NCBI GenBank assembly: GCA_965222725.1
Contig: OZ244969.1
Coordinates: forward strand, 4,092,001 to 4,156,000
Length of the DNA: 64,000 bases
Direction: 5' to 3'
Source of the DNA: GCA-2748575 sp965222725
Lineage (GTDB): Bacteria > Pseudomonadota > Gammaproteobacteria > Pseudomonadales > Ketobacteraceae
Below the pieces are notes generated by a model. The model worked only from the letters and a program-made list of their open reading frames with translations. It was not told the origin of the DNA and did no database searches. How positions within the stretch are numbered: the stretch's first letter is position 1; each line of letters starts with the position of its first letter. A program made the translations under genes and the position numbers. This document shows, piece by piece, positions 44,508 to 53,986 of this stretch.

Positions 44508-45006
44508 TTAAGCCCCCTTACTACTGCTTTCAACAGATTATTATGATTCGTTTACCTGTGATTATAGGGTGACAAAAATTTTGTTATGTTTAAGTTTTGT
44601 TGCTAACGGGTTCACATTATGTTGTGGCAGAGGCATTTTAATAAGCACCTTTAATGGTTTTGAGTTGCGGTTATGCCATTTGATTCTGTCAGCAGTGATT
44701 TGCACGCAAATACCCAAGGCGCAATCGTAACCGTATGTAACTCCTTTGAATGTAATGGCCTCTGCCAAGGGTGATCCCACCGGCATCAACCCGGTGCGTC
44801 TGACCCTGACAGACAAGAAAGGTGAAGTCTATGTATTACCGATAGTGACGGTAGGCGAAAGCCTGTTGCTGGATGCCGTGGGCGCCACAGGCACCCGGTG
44901 ATCGGCACGGTGGTATCCTGATTTATGCTTTTATTCCTGAAGAGGGCGGTAAAGGCAAGAAACACAAAAAACGTTAATTAACGACTTCCTCATTCAGTCA
45001 TTCTGG
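44508..45006. other. gap with a decayed plus-strand gene end
   Basis: The left half (44508-44754) shows no credible gene. The right half holds the fragment described at 44755-44977. The region is otherwise AT-rich and probably carries the promoter of the TPR-LysM gene on the minus strand. Confidence 0.4.
44755..44977 (+). pseudogene. frameshifted C-terminal fragment of an unknown protein
   Basis: The plus strand reads MASAKGDPTGINPVRLTLTD and continues KKGEVYVLPIVTVGESLLLDAVGATGTR to a stop at 44899. In another frame HGGILIYAFIPEEGGKGKKH follows, ending KKR and a stop at 44975. The two parts look like one beta-rich chain with a basic tail, interrupted by a frameshift. I do not recognise the family, and no upstream part is seen. 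Confidence 0.45.
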
Positions 45007-45035
45007 AACCCGGGCGCTGTAGCGGCGCCCGGGTT
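45007..45035. terminator. GC-rich hairpin downstream of the metzincin gene
   Basis: AACCCGGGCGC and GCGCCCGGGTT form a perfect 11-bp stem with a 7-base loop, 14 bases after the minus-strand gene's stop. There is no U-run on either strand, so it may be weak. Confidence 0.55.
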
Positions 45036-45048
45036 TATCTCGAGTTGC

Positions 45049-47001
45049 CTAACGGTGGCCGAGGGATATGGAGACCGTAATCTTGTCTGGATCCGGGTTA
45101 TCCAGCATTTGCACACCAATACCGGTAAGCCGTGTATCAAAGTGAGATTTGTTGTCCAGCGCAATCAGGCCAGTGGCCGTTCCTCTTTTGCCCCTGAGCT
45201 GATGCATGGCAAAATGCTTGCCGGTGGGGTCTTTTTTGTTGTGCGGAAAGGAAATAAACACAGGCCCGCCTTCGCCGGGGTTTTCCTGATTCCACATGGC
45301 TGAAGTGATCACCACGGTGGCCAGACCTTCGCCTTCAAAATCATTGATACGCTTAAGTTCGAATGTGGTTTCGTCTCCGGTATAGAGGGCGACTTCTTCC
45401 TGGGGAAGCCAGTCTTTCAGGTAATAATGGGGCGCGGACAGGAAGGGTGCACCATGGGCCCTGTTATTCATTACCGTTGTAATATCCGGCCGGCTGAGCC
45501 TGAGTTTTCTTTTGTTTTCACCCTTACCCACGGTCTTGGTGATTTCTTTCCACAACCATACGGCATGCCCCAGCCCCATGGCATGGCCCATTTCATGGGC
45601 GGCAACATCGTGTTGAAAAGAGCCCAGGCAGCCCATACTGCTGTTGCGGCGGCTGGTGTCCACGTTAAAGACATAATCGTTCGCTTGCCGGCTATGGCCT
45701 GTATAAACAACCTTCAGTTTACCCCGGGAGTTGCGCATGTAATAGTCTGCAGCGGCATTGACCATTCTGATACCGCGCTTCATATCTTTGGAACCCGATT
45801 TACCCTTACAGGAAAGTTTCAGGCCCACTTTGTAAACTCCTGTTTTCGGGCGTTTGTCCGGCAACTCGTTTTGCACAAAGGGTAGTTCTGCTGATTCCTC
45901 CGGGTTTTCAGATGCTTCATGTCCGGTGTCGGTATCTTCTTCCGGTTGGGGTTCATAGGCACCATAAGTTTTTCTGATGCGAAGCCTGATGGCGGTGAAT
46001 TTCTCGGCAGATTTTCCTTTCGTTCTGATATTGTGGCTTTCCCAGGCGATTGGCGTTACTTCTAACTGCCCGGCAATTTCATACGCTTTGGCTTCTTTAG
46101 GATTGAAGATTCGCTCAATCACCAGGTTGCCCATGGCCATACCGCGGCAGCGCTGGCACTTGGGTGCCTTGTAAAAGAATATTTGGCCGCCCTGCAAGCC
46201 TTTGTTGCCTTTCTTGACTGATTTGGGAACGCTGATAAACAGTCGCTGATTGTTGGGCAGGTCGTACACATAAGCTATTGGCAGCTCACTGTTGCTGGCT
46301 GCATTTTTATCCACGGGCCTCAGCTCAACTTCCACCGAGCCGCCACGGTCCAGCAAATCTGAATCCAGTTGTACAACGTCTGTTTTACCGGTCCAGCCCA
46401 GCCAGTGCAGTTGTGGTATTGAGTAGTTCATGGCAGGGAAACGTCCCATAAAGGTACTGGGGTCCTTGTAGTGTTCTACCTTACCGGTTTTGCGATTGAT
46501 CCGGTTGCCATGTTTCAGTCCCAGCAAATGGCCTACTTCATGGGCAAAATCACGCCGTAGTGTGCTGTTCAGATTGGCTCGCTTTCTGCCCGCATTGGAT
46601 GAACGGCACAATCCCTTTGGAAAAACCCGTACCGTAAATAACACATCCGGGTCATCCGTGCTGTTGGCTTGTGCTTTGGCTTGCTTGCAGGAACCCACTG
46701 ACACTTCTTTGGTAATGGCGCGTTTACGTTTCAGTTTCATCTGCCCGCGGGAGGCAGTGTCAAAGAAATTTTCCAGCCATCTGCCGCTGCTTTTGATCTT
46801 GTCCATGGGGGCTGTTTGCTTGCCGGGCATGACCACGCGAACAAGATTGTATTTTTGAATGCCGGCATTTTCCTGTATGGCTCTGTGGTTGTAATTGATG
46901 ACACAGCTGTTGTCGTCTTTACAGTCATACACATAGGCTATTGCGGATGGAGCGTAGGCAGCGAGTAGTAAAAATGCGCCCAATAGAATTTTAACTGCCA
47001 T
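45049..47001 (-). CDS. exported protein with two metzincin-type protease sites
   Basis: A 650-residue exported protein. ATG 47001 is chosen (AGAGAGG upstream), giving a signal peptide of about 22 residues. Two separate zinc-protease signatures are present: HEVGHLLGLKH at 154-164 with a Met-turn AMNYS at 190-194, and HEMGHAMGLGH at 469-479 with VMNN at 509-512. Both are HExxHxxGxxH, as in metzincins such as gametolysin (M11)-like peptidases. Each is followed by a beta-rich region, so the protein looks like two diverged peptidase units joined by an acidic linker (about 350-375, EPQPEEDTDTGHEASENPEE). There are many Cys and a CxxC (KCQRCRG). Targets are unknown. Confidence 0.82.
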   Translation of the reverse strand: MAVKILLGAFLLLAAYAPSAIAYVYDCKDDNSCVINYNHRAIQENAGIQKYNLVRVVMPGKQTAPMDKIKSSGRWLENFFDTASRGQMKLKRKRAITKEVSVGSCKQAKAQANSTDDPDVLFTVRVFPKGLCRSSNAGRKRANLNSTLRRDFAHEVGHLLGLKHGNRINRKTGKVEHYKDPSTFMGRFPAMNYSIPQLHWLGWTGKTDVVQLDSDLLDRGGSVEVELRPVDKNAASNSELPIAYVYDLPNNQRLFISVPKSVKKGNKGLQGGQIFFYKAPKCQRCRGMAMGNLVIERIFNPKEAKAYEIAGQLEVTPIAWESHNIRTKGKSAEKFTAIRLRIRKTYGAYEPQPEEDTDTGHEASENPEESAELPFVQNELPDKRPKTGVYKVGLKLSCKGKSGSKDMKRGIRMVNAAADYYMRNSRGKLKVVYTGHSRQANDYVFNVDTSRRNSSMGCLGSFQHDVAAHEMGHAMGLGHAVWLWKEITKTVGKGENKRKLRLSRPDITTVMNNRAHGAPFLSAPHYYLKDWLPQEEVALYTGDETTFELKRINDFEGEGLATVVITSAMWNQENPGEGGPVFISFPHNKKDPTGKHFAMHQLRGKRGTATGLIALDNKSHFDTRLTGIGVQMLDNPDPDKITVSISLGHR

Positions 47002-47258
47002 GGGAATACCTCTCTGTGGCATTTGCTTTTGTTATATTTCTGATCACCTGTTTATAGAACCCTATCAGCCCCGGTGGTACTAGCTCAGATGCGGCCATGT
47101 GGGCGGGTCATTTGCGGCCACAGGATTAACAGTGGCGGGGCGGTGCAGAACACCAAACGAGCAGCCCCATGATAGGTTTGTTCAAGATTTTGCGTAGCGA
47201 CAGTGTTAGCTTGCAGTTAATACGATAAACACCACTGAATTTACAGCAGGCAACGATC

Positions 47259-47978
47259 ATGGCTTTACTGAAAAATATGATGTTCACCCATACTGCCAAC
47301 GGCCATATGATTGTGGCCGCTTCACTGGATACGGCACTTGCCCTGGGGCTTTGCGAGGAGCATCAACAGCTCTATCTTTGGGTTGTGGATAGCTGTGCCC
47401 GTTTGGGCCGGGTTAACGTCAAAACCGGCACCACCGAAGCCATCGCCAGGCTGGGAATTGCCATGGAAGAAATTTCTTTTAACAGCAGAGGCTACCTGCT
47501 GGGTACAGCAGGCAGGGATCTGTACCGAATCAATCCCCGCACCGGCGCGTTAAACTTGCTGACTGACGCAAGGGCCAACAGTGATTCTTCCAGCAGCTTT
47601 CAGCGTTCAGCGTCCGCAGAGCATTCCAGTCAGGTGTTGGCCCTGGGTGGCTCTGGTCACCATTCGCTGGTGGGCGCCTTCCGTTCAGATGCATCGCAAA
47701 CATCCGCACAACCGGCATTCGATCTGGCGAGGCTCTTTTTAAAGCTGCATTCGGTAGAAGAAGACAATCTGGTACAACTTGCGATTCTGGATGGCAGAAC
47801 ACTTGACGTGGGTATTTTCGGTTACGGCACTATTTATGGAAGAGCGAAAAGCAATATCAGCCGGTTCCAGCTGGAAAACCCAGGTATTTATACCACCAAT
47901 TCCCTGACTGGCCGGGCAACCACGCTGGCAGAGCATCCCCGCCAGCGTACCGGTGCACTGGCGGAATCAGGCGTCTAA
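47259..47978 (+). CDS. hypothetical protein, possible partial beta-propeller
   Basis: An unrecognised 239-residue protein without a signal peptide. Two propeller-like repeats are visible at about residues 28-65 (HQQLYLWVVDSCARLGRVNV) and 66-100 (EISFNSRGYLLGTAGRDLYR and INPRTGALNLL). A Ser-rich segment follows and then a less regular C-terminal half. Similar repeats occur in cell-surface or PQQ-like propellers, but two repeats are too few for a full one. It starts 257 bases from the divergent metzincin gene; no clear link to other genes. Confidence 0.6.
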   Translation: MALLKNMMFTHTANGHMIVAASLDTALALGLCEEHQQLYLWVVDSCARLGRVNVKTGTTEAIARLGIAMEEISFNSRGYLLGTAGRDLYRINPRTGALNLLTDARANSDSSSSFQRSASAEHSSQVLALGGSGHHSLVGAFRSDASQTSAQPAFDLARLFLKLHSVEEDNLVQLAILDGRTLDVGIFGYGTIYGRAKSNISRFQLENPGIYTTNSLTGRATTLAEHPRQRTGALAESGV

Positions 47979-48110
47979 AACCCGCTGGTCCTGACGGGAA
48001 AACTAATTTGTTTCAACGCGTGGCCCCATAGTCCGTATTGATCATGAACCGAAAGTGGCACAGGAATAGAATGCCTGCCTATCACAGGGTTCTTTTCTGG
48101 AGCTGCCACG

Positions 48111-49595
48111 ATGGAACGTCTATCAGGACTGGATGCGTCCTTTCTTTACGCCGAAACCAATACCATGCTGATGCATGTTGCCTTCATTGCGATATGTGAC
48201 GCATCAGAAACCCCGGGAGGTTATGACTTCCGGGATATCTATGATCTTATCGATGTAAAAACCCAGGAAGAGCCGGCGTTCAGACGCAGGCTGGTGCCCG
48301 TTCCCTTTAACCTGCATCACCCTATCTGGGTGGATGACCCTGAGTTTCAGGTAACCGGCCATGTGCATCAGTACACGTTGCCCAGAGACAGCGGCCAGGA
48401 ACAGCTTGGCCACAAGATAGGGCGCATTATGAGCCGGCCCCTGGACCGCAGCCGCCCCTTGTGGGAGGCCTGGGTGATCGAAGGGCTGGAACACAACCGC
48501 TTTGCGCTGGTGCTGAAAATACATCATGCCATGGTGGATGGTGTGTCGGGAACAGATCTGTTCCGCAACCTGTTCACCACCCGGCAGGCCTATCAGGTAC
48601 CGCTGGTAAAAAACCGCAGCAAAGGCGAGAAGATTCCCACACGTACCGAACTGATGGCTTACGCCTTGCGTTCAAAACTGAAATCCCCCGGGCGCTTCAT
48701 TAACCTGATGAGCGAATCCGTTGGCGGTATCGGGCATCTGGTAACCGATAAAAAGCCCGGTGCTGCAGAACGTTCAAGGCCTTTAACGGCTCCCCGTACC
48801 CATTTTAACCGGCGAATCAGTGCCAGTCGTGATGTGGCGCTGGTGCAGCTGTCGCTCAAGGAAATAAAGGCCGTCAAGAACGCCACCGAATCCACCGTCA
48901 ATGACGTGATACTGGCCGTCTGTGGCGGAGCAATAAAACGCTATCTGGAAATGCAGCAAGACCTGCCGGAAAAACCCCTGTTAGCCATGGTGCCCATTTC
49001 CGTACGCAAAAACAGTAACAAGATGATCACCAATAATCAGGTGTCGGGCATGTGGTCAACGCTGGCAACCCATGTGGAAGATCCACTGGAGCGGTTACGA
49101 CTGATAAATGAAGACACCCGCGATGCCAAACAGGAGCATGACGCTGTAGGTGCTGATCTGTTACAGGACTGGGCCGAATTCAATACACCGGGTGCGTTTA
49201 ACCTGGCCATGCGATTTTATGCCTCCACGCTGGTGGATTACGTAAACCCTGTGCATAACACCATTATTTCCAATGTGCCCGGCCCCAGGGAAACCCTGTA
49301 TCTGGCGGGGTCACGGATTGAATGTATCTGCCCCATTGGTCCGGTGCTGGAAGGGGTGGGGCTGAATATTTCTCTGGCCAGTTATCGGGATTGTGTGGGC
49401 TTTACCCTGCACGTGGACAACAACCTGATTCAGAATGTGCAAACCATTGCTGACCTGATCAAAACCTCTTTTGAGGAACTGAAAACCCGCGCTGGTGTGA
49501 ATAGCCGGCAGGTGTTGCCAAGCATTCGCAGGGACAAAACCGATGGAGCAAGCGCTGACAAAGCACCGGCACCGGAATTTATCAAAGCCGGTTAG
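48111..49595 (+). CDS. wax ester synthase / diacylglycerol acyltransferase (WS/DGAT)
   Basis: Acyltransferase that joins acyl-CoA to a fatty alcohol or diacylglycerol for storage lipid, 494 residues, full length. The catalytic motif HHAMVDG is at 138-144 in the WES_acyltransf domain. MERLSGLDASFLYAET is the usual start, and the C-terminal domain has NDVILAVCGGA, PISVRK, SNVPGP and NISLASYRDCVGFTL, all family signatures. The last 14 bases overlap the convergent kinase gene. Presence suggests a wax or triacylglycerol-storing aquatic bacterium. Confidence 0.94.
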   Translation: MERLSGLDASFLYAETNTMLMHVAFIAICDASETPGGYDFRDIYDLIDVKTQEEPAFRRRLVPVPFNLHHPIWVDDPEFQVTGHVHQYTLPRDSGQEQLGHKIGRIMSRPLDRSRPLWEAWVIEGLEHNRFALVLKIHHAMVDGVSGTDLFRNLFTTRQAYQVPLVKNRSKGEKIPTRTELMAYALRSKLKSPGRFINLMSESVGGIGHLVTDKKPGAAERSRPLTAPRTHFNRRISASRDVALVQLSLKEIKAVKNATESTVNDVILAVCGGAIKRYLEMQQDLPEKPLLAMVPISVRKNSNKMITNNQVSGMWSTLATHVEDPLERLRLINEDTRDAKQEHDAVGADLLQDWAEFNTPGAFNLAMRFYASTLVDYVNPVHNTIISNVPGPRETLYLAGSRIECICPIGPVLEGVGLNISLASYRDCVGFTLHVDNNLIQNVQTIADLIKTSFEELKTRAGVNSRQVLPSIRRDKTDGASADKAPAPEFIKAG

Positions 49596-52317
49596 CGGCG
49601 ATTTCCCGCAGCAGCGTATCCAGGTTTTCTTTTAACAGGGGTTTGACCAGAATATCGTTCATGCCGGCCTGAAGCACCTTCTGTTCGTGCTCGGGCCCTA
49701 CATGGGCGGACAGGGCAATGATAACCACCGGGCGATGGCTATTTCTGGTTTCCCATTCGCGGATTCTTGCCGTGGCCTCGTAACCATCCATAACCGGCAT
49801 ATCACAATCCATCAGGATAAGATCACACTCCTCAGAGCTGTGAATATATTCTTCAACAATCTCCCTGCCGTTTTCCGCTACCACCAGCTCCTGCGTATAG
49901 GGGCGTACAAATTTTTCCGTCAGTAACTGGTTGACCTTGTTGTCTTCCGCCACCAGAATTTTGCTGAACAGGCTTGGCTCCGAAGCGCTCCTGGTATCAA
50001 TGGCAGCGCTTGCGTTCTGGTGAATACAAATATCATCAACGCTACTGACAATCCGCGACGGAATACCTGTGTATAAAATGGTGTAGACATTGTCCTGGTT
50101 TAGCGCCGACTGGGGCAGGGTATCTTTCAATGTGTGCAGTATGATCCGTTTGCAACCCAGCGACGATGGCGTTTGCGTGGAAAAGCCTTCAAGATCGGTT
50201 ATACAGATCTTCGCCGCAGTGTCACTGTTGTTTTCCTGTGGCTTGTCCAGCGGATAGCCGGCTTCCAGAAGGTAGTGAGCTACGTCTGCAGCAAGGCGGG
50301 CATCCTGCAGATTAACAGCAATGGTATGCAGGCTCCGTTGCCGGGTAAGAGAGCCGGGTTCAGCCTGAAAATGCAACGGGAGTTTTACGATAAAACGGCT
50401 GCCCTGGCCAGGTTCGCTTGCTATGCTGATCTCTCCGCCCATCAGCTCGGTAAGTTGTTTGCAAATACTCAGCCCCAGGCCGGTACCCCCAAAGCGTCTG
50501 GTGGTGGAATCCTCTGCCTGGGCAAATGCGCTGAAGAGTTTTTTCTGATTCTCTTCGCTGATACCGATACCGGTGTCGGCCACCGTAAAGGTCATTTCCA
50601 GTAACTCATCATTAAGATAGTGGCCACTGATGTTGCAGGTAACACTGCCTTGCTCCGTAAACTTGAATGCGTTGCCCAGCAGGTTGATAAGAATCTGCTT
50701 GATGCGGGTGGGGTCGCCTTCCAGGGTTCGGGGTAATGAGGTGGGGTAATGAATGCTGAACTCAAGGGACTTTTCCAGGGCCGTCAGGGTGAAATTGGAC
50801 GCAATATCCTCCAGCTCCTGCTCCAGATCAAAACGGGTTTTCTCAATACGCAGCTTGCCTGCTTCCAGCTTCGAAAAATCCAGTATGTCGTTAATAATGT
50901 TTAACAGGTTTTTTCCGGAGTTGAACAGAATATCCGTCAGGCTTTTCTGGTTCTGATTCAGCGGGGTTTCCCGTAGCAGCTGTGCCATGCCCAGCACGCC
51001 GTTCATGGGGGTTCTGATTTCGTGGCTCATTTGTGCCAGAAACTGGCTTTTGGTTTCGGTTCTGGCTTCGGCCCGTTGTAAAAGAATTTCCTTGCTTTGT
51101 GCCTCTGCCTGCAACAGTTTGATCCGGTTGGCCAGGGAAAACGACAGGAACAATGCCTGGAAACTGGAACAAACGGGATAAACGAACACTGTCAGTATGG
51201 TGAAGGGAATTACCGCACTGTAAATCAGGCTGGTGACAATGGCCCCGAAGGTAAAAATAAGCCAGCCGAAAAAGAAATAGCCTGCCGGCGAATAACCCTG
51301 CCGCCAGATGACCAGAGCGTGGTAGAGCACCACCAGTGAAAATACGCTGATCTCTGCCACAATAGCGAAATGAATATTGGGTACCCGCAGAATCGCCATA
51401 ACCCAGATAATGCCGGTAACAACCGTGAGCCAGTAATAAAAGCGTTCAAACCGTTGCTGGCTTTTATAGGAGCCAAACAGCTTCCGGATAAAGATCAGAC
51501 CAAACAAAATGGAGGTCTGGGTGAGTATATCGCCACCCCCGAGCTTGAGCAGGGGAAGGTTTTGCACAACTCCGTCCAGCAACCCCATCAGATACAGCTG
51601 CGCCAGACAGGAAAAACCGATAAACAGAACAAAATAAATATACAGCCGGTCCCGCAAAAAGAAATACAGAAAAAGCTTGTACAGAAACAGCGCCAGGGTA
51701 AAACCAAAATAAGTGGCGCCAAACACAAATATCTGCACACTGTAGGCGTCAAAACCTCGCGGTGTCATTAAATAGGCCGGCGCGATCATGGGCGCATGGG
51801 ATGACAGCCTGACCAGATATTGAGAGCCGCCGGGCGGAACCTCCAGCTCAAAGGGGTAGTGGGGATGAGGTACCGGGCGGGTATCATAATCCAGTGCCTT
51901 GCCGCTTGCCTGATGATGCCATTCGCCTTCCGGGCCCCGGGCATACACATCCACATAGGGAAGGTAACCAAAACCAATCACAAGATAGCGGATAAGGGCT
52001 TCATTGCCCGGGTTGGTCAGCTGAAACTGCAACCACACCGGGTAGGGCACCTGGCCGGGGTTAATCGTGATGCCATCGAGTGGTTTGAACTTTGCCGCTG
52101 CGACTTTCTCCAGGTTTATCGGAGAATCAGCGGTTGCATCTGTTTCATAGTAATAGGTAAGGTGACTATCAAGTGCATCGGCATTATCCGTACCCGTGAT
52201 ATTCAGGGCAGGCTGCCCGGATTGGTCCGCTATACCCTGGCTGACCCAGCAGGACAGTATCAGCACCAGTATTACTGGGTTTGCGCTCGGGGCTTTCAAG
52301 AGCGTATTAATGGTCAT
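49582..52317 (-). CDS. 7TMR-DISM hybrid sensor histidine kinase
   Basis: Inner-membrane sensor kinase of 911 residues. A signal peptide, a periplasmic 7TMR-DISMED2-type beta-sandwich (about 35-180, with VWLQFQLTNPGNEALIRYLV) and seven membrane helices (about 190-395) are followed by HisKA with the H-box HEIRTPMNGVLGM (His near 432). HATPase_c has LLGNAFKFTEQG, DTGIGISEEN and GGTGLGLSICKQL. A C-terminal receiver contains VAEDNKVNQLL, LILMDCDMPVMDG and ILVKPL. The ligand is unknown; DISMED2 domains are thought to bind carbohydrate. All catalytic residues seem intact. It is convergent with the WS/DGAT gene. Confidence 0.93.
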   Translation of the reverse strand: MTINTLLKAPSANPVILVLILSCWVSQGIADQSGQPALNITGTDNADALDSHLTYYYETDATADSPINLEKVAAAKFKPLDGITINPGQVPYPVWLQFQLTNPGNEALIRYLVIGFGYLPYVDVYARGPEGEWHHQASGKALDYDTRPVPHPHYPFELEVPPGGSQYLVRLSSHAPMIAPAYLMTPRGFDAYSVQIFVFGATYFGFTLALFLYKLFLYFFLRDRLYIYFVLFIGFSCLAQLYLMGLLDGVVQNLPLLKLGGGDILTQTSILFGLIFIRKLFGSYKSQQRFERFYYWLTVVTGIIWVMAILRVPNIHFAIVAEISVFSLVVLYHALVIWRQGYSPAGYFFFGWLIFTFGAIVTSLIYSAVIPFTILTVFVYPVCSSFQALFLSFSLANRIKLLQAEAQSKEILLQRAEARTETKSQFLAQMSHEIRTPMNGVLGMAQLLRETPLNQNQKSLTDILFNSGKNLLNIINDILDFSKLEAGKLRIEKTRFDLEQELEDIASNFTLTALEKSLEFSIHYPTSLPRTLEGDPTRIKQILINLLGNAFKFTEQGSVTCNISGHYLNDELLEMTFTVADTGIGISEENQKKLFSAFAQAEDSTTRRFGGTGLGLSICKQLTELMGGEISIASEPGQGSRFIVKLPLHFQAEPGSLTRQRSLHTIAVNLQDARLAADVAHYLLEAGYPLDKPQENNSDTAAKICITDLEGFSTQTPSSLGCKRIILHTLKDTLPQSALNQDNVYTILYTGIPSRIVSSVDDICIHQNASAAIDTRSASEPSLFSKILVAEDNKVNQLLTEKFVRPYTQELVVAENGREIVEEYIHSSEECDLILMDCDMPVMDGYEATARIREWETRNSHRPVVIIALSAHVGPEHEQKVLQAGMNDILVKPLLKENLDTLLREIAANRL

Positions 52318-52481
52318 GCCGACAACTGATTTCCCGATACCGGAGTGATATAAGTAGTGATATGCATTAAGTGTAGCCTATTGCCATAGGATTGTTTGGC
52401 GCTATAACCTGCTGAAATAATTCAGTATATTGAACGGTATTGTTTACTGATTGCTGCTGACTGAGGATCTCTTTTTCCACA

Positions 52482-53945
52482 ATGAATCTATTGAAATTCA
52501 AAAACAGTTTTGCCGGGTTGGGTGACACCTTTTATCACCTGAATTCGCCCACCCCCGTCAGCGAACCGGCCATGTTCCTGTGGAACGCTTCATTGGGGGA
52601 ATCCCTGGGCGTTCACCAACCCACCGAGGAAAGCCAGGAACGCTTTGCCCGGGTGTTTTCCGGTAACGAACTGGATGATGGTTCCCAGCCACTGTCCATG
52701 GCCTATGCGGGCCACCAGTTTGGCCAGTTCAATCCCCAGCTGGGTGACGGCCGGGCGCATTTGCTGGGCGAGGTGGAAGACAGTGAACACCAGCTGATGG
52801 ATGTGCAGTTAAAAGGTTCCGGTCGTTCCCGGTTTTCCAGAGGCGGTGATGGTCGTTGTGCCCTGGGGCCGGCCATCCGGGAATTTGTTATGAGTGAAGC
52901 CATGCATGCCCTGGGAATCCCCACCACCCGCTGCCTGGCGGTAGTCACCACCGGCGAGCTGGTTTACCGGGACCAGGCACTCCCCGGCGCCGTGGTAACC
53001 CGGATCGCTGCCAGTCATTTGCGAGTAGGCACGTTTGAATATTTTTCCGCAAGGGGTGATACAGAAGCACTGGAAGTGCTCGCCGACCATGCCATAGAAC
53101 GCCATTACCCCCACATCTCCCTGGATGATCCCGACAGGTATATAAAGCTGGTGTCCGCTGTCATGGATGGCCAGATAGCACTGGTTACCCAGTGGATGCG
53201 GGTAGGTTTTATTCATGGCGTTATGAATACCGACAATACCGCCATTTCCGGTGAAACCATTGATTATGGCCCCTGCGCCATGATGAGCGCCTACAATCCC
53301 AATACGGTTTTCAGCTCCATCGATGTTCAGGGGCGTTATGCCTTTGGTAATCAACCAGCCATTGCCCAGTGGAACACGGCGCGCTTCGCCGAAACCCTGC
53401 TGCCACTGGTTAGCGAAGATGAAAAAGATGCCATTGAAAAACTGGGAGCGCTGATCGGCGAATTTCCTGCGCGGTTTGAAAAAAGCTATCTGGGGATGAT
53501 GGCCGCGAAACTGGGCCTGGACGGCGCAGGGGAAGTCCATAAAGACATCATCATGGATTTGCTCAAGCTGATGCAGCAACAGGCCATGGACTATACGGTA
53601 ACCTTTGACCGGCTGACCTACGCGTTGACCTCGGTAACATTAAGCAAGCAGTTATCGGAAGAGATGGGCCCCTGGTTTGAACAATGGCTGCAGTTGCTGG
53701 AGCAACAAGGGAAGGATAAACAATCCCTGCAGGCTGCCATGCGCCGCCACAACCCGGTGGTGATTCCCCGCAACCATCATATGGAATCCGTGCTGGCGGA
53801 CTGTATCAGCAGCAATTCGCCCCGGGCCGCCGAGGATTTTCTGACCGTATTACGTAAACCCTATGAAGTGACTGATAACACCTGGCAATATCAGGATCCT
53901 CCGGGAGACAATGACAGAAGTTACCAGACATTTTGTGGTACCTGA
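52482..53945 (+). CDS. selO: protein adenylyltransferase SelO (YdiU)
   Basis: Pseudokinase-fold enzyme that AMPylates Ser, Thr or Tyr of target proteins, 487 residues. Family signatures are AYAGHQFGQFNPQLGDGRA, QLKGSGRSRFSRGGDGRCAL, LGIPTTRCLAVVTTGE and GFIHGVMNTDNTAISGETID, the active-site region. The C-terminus is RSYQTFCGT. The Cys third from the end corresponds to the selenocysteine of animal SelO and to Cys in most bacteria. Cytosolic; in E. coli it is linked to oxidative stress. Confidence 0.95.
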   Translation: MNLLKFKNSFAGLGDTFYHLNSPTPVSEPAMFLWNASLGESLGVHQPTEESQERFARVFSGNELDDGSQPLSMAYAGHQFGQFNPQLGDGRAHLLGEVEDSEHQLMDVQLKGSGRSRFSRGGDGRCALGPAIREFVMSEAMHALGIPTTRCLAVVTTGELVYRDQALPGAVVTRIAASHLRVGTFEYFSARGDTEALEVLADHAIERHYPHISLDDPDRYIKLVSAVMDGQIALVTQWMRVGFIHGVMNTDNTAISGETIDYGPCAMMSAYNPNTVFSSIDVQGRYAFGNQPAIAQWNTARFAETLLPLVSEDEKDAIEKLGALIGEFPARFEKSYLGMMAAKLGLDGAGEVHKDIIMDLLKLMQQQAMDYTVTFDRLTYALTSVTLSKQLSEEMGPWFEQWLQLLEQQGKDKQSLQAAMRRHNPVVIPRNHHMESVLADCISSNSPRAAEDFLTVLRKPYEVTDNTWQYQDPPGDNDRSYQTFCGT

Positions 53946-53986
53946 TTTATGCTGAATGGCGAATCATCCTTTATGAGTAACCTGTT

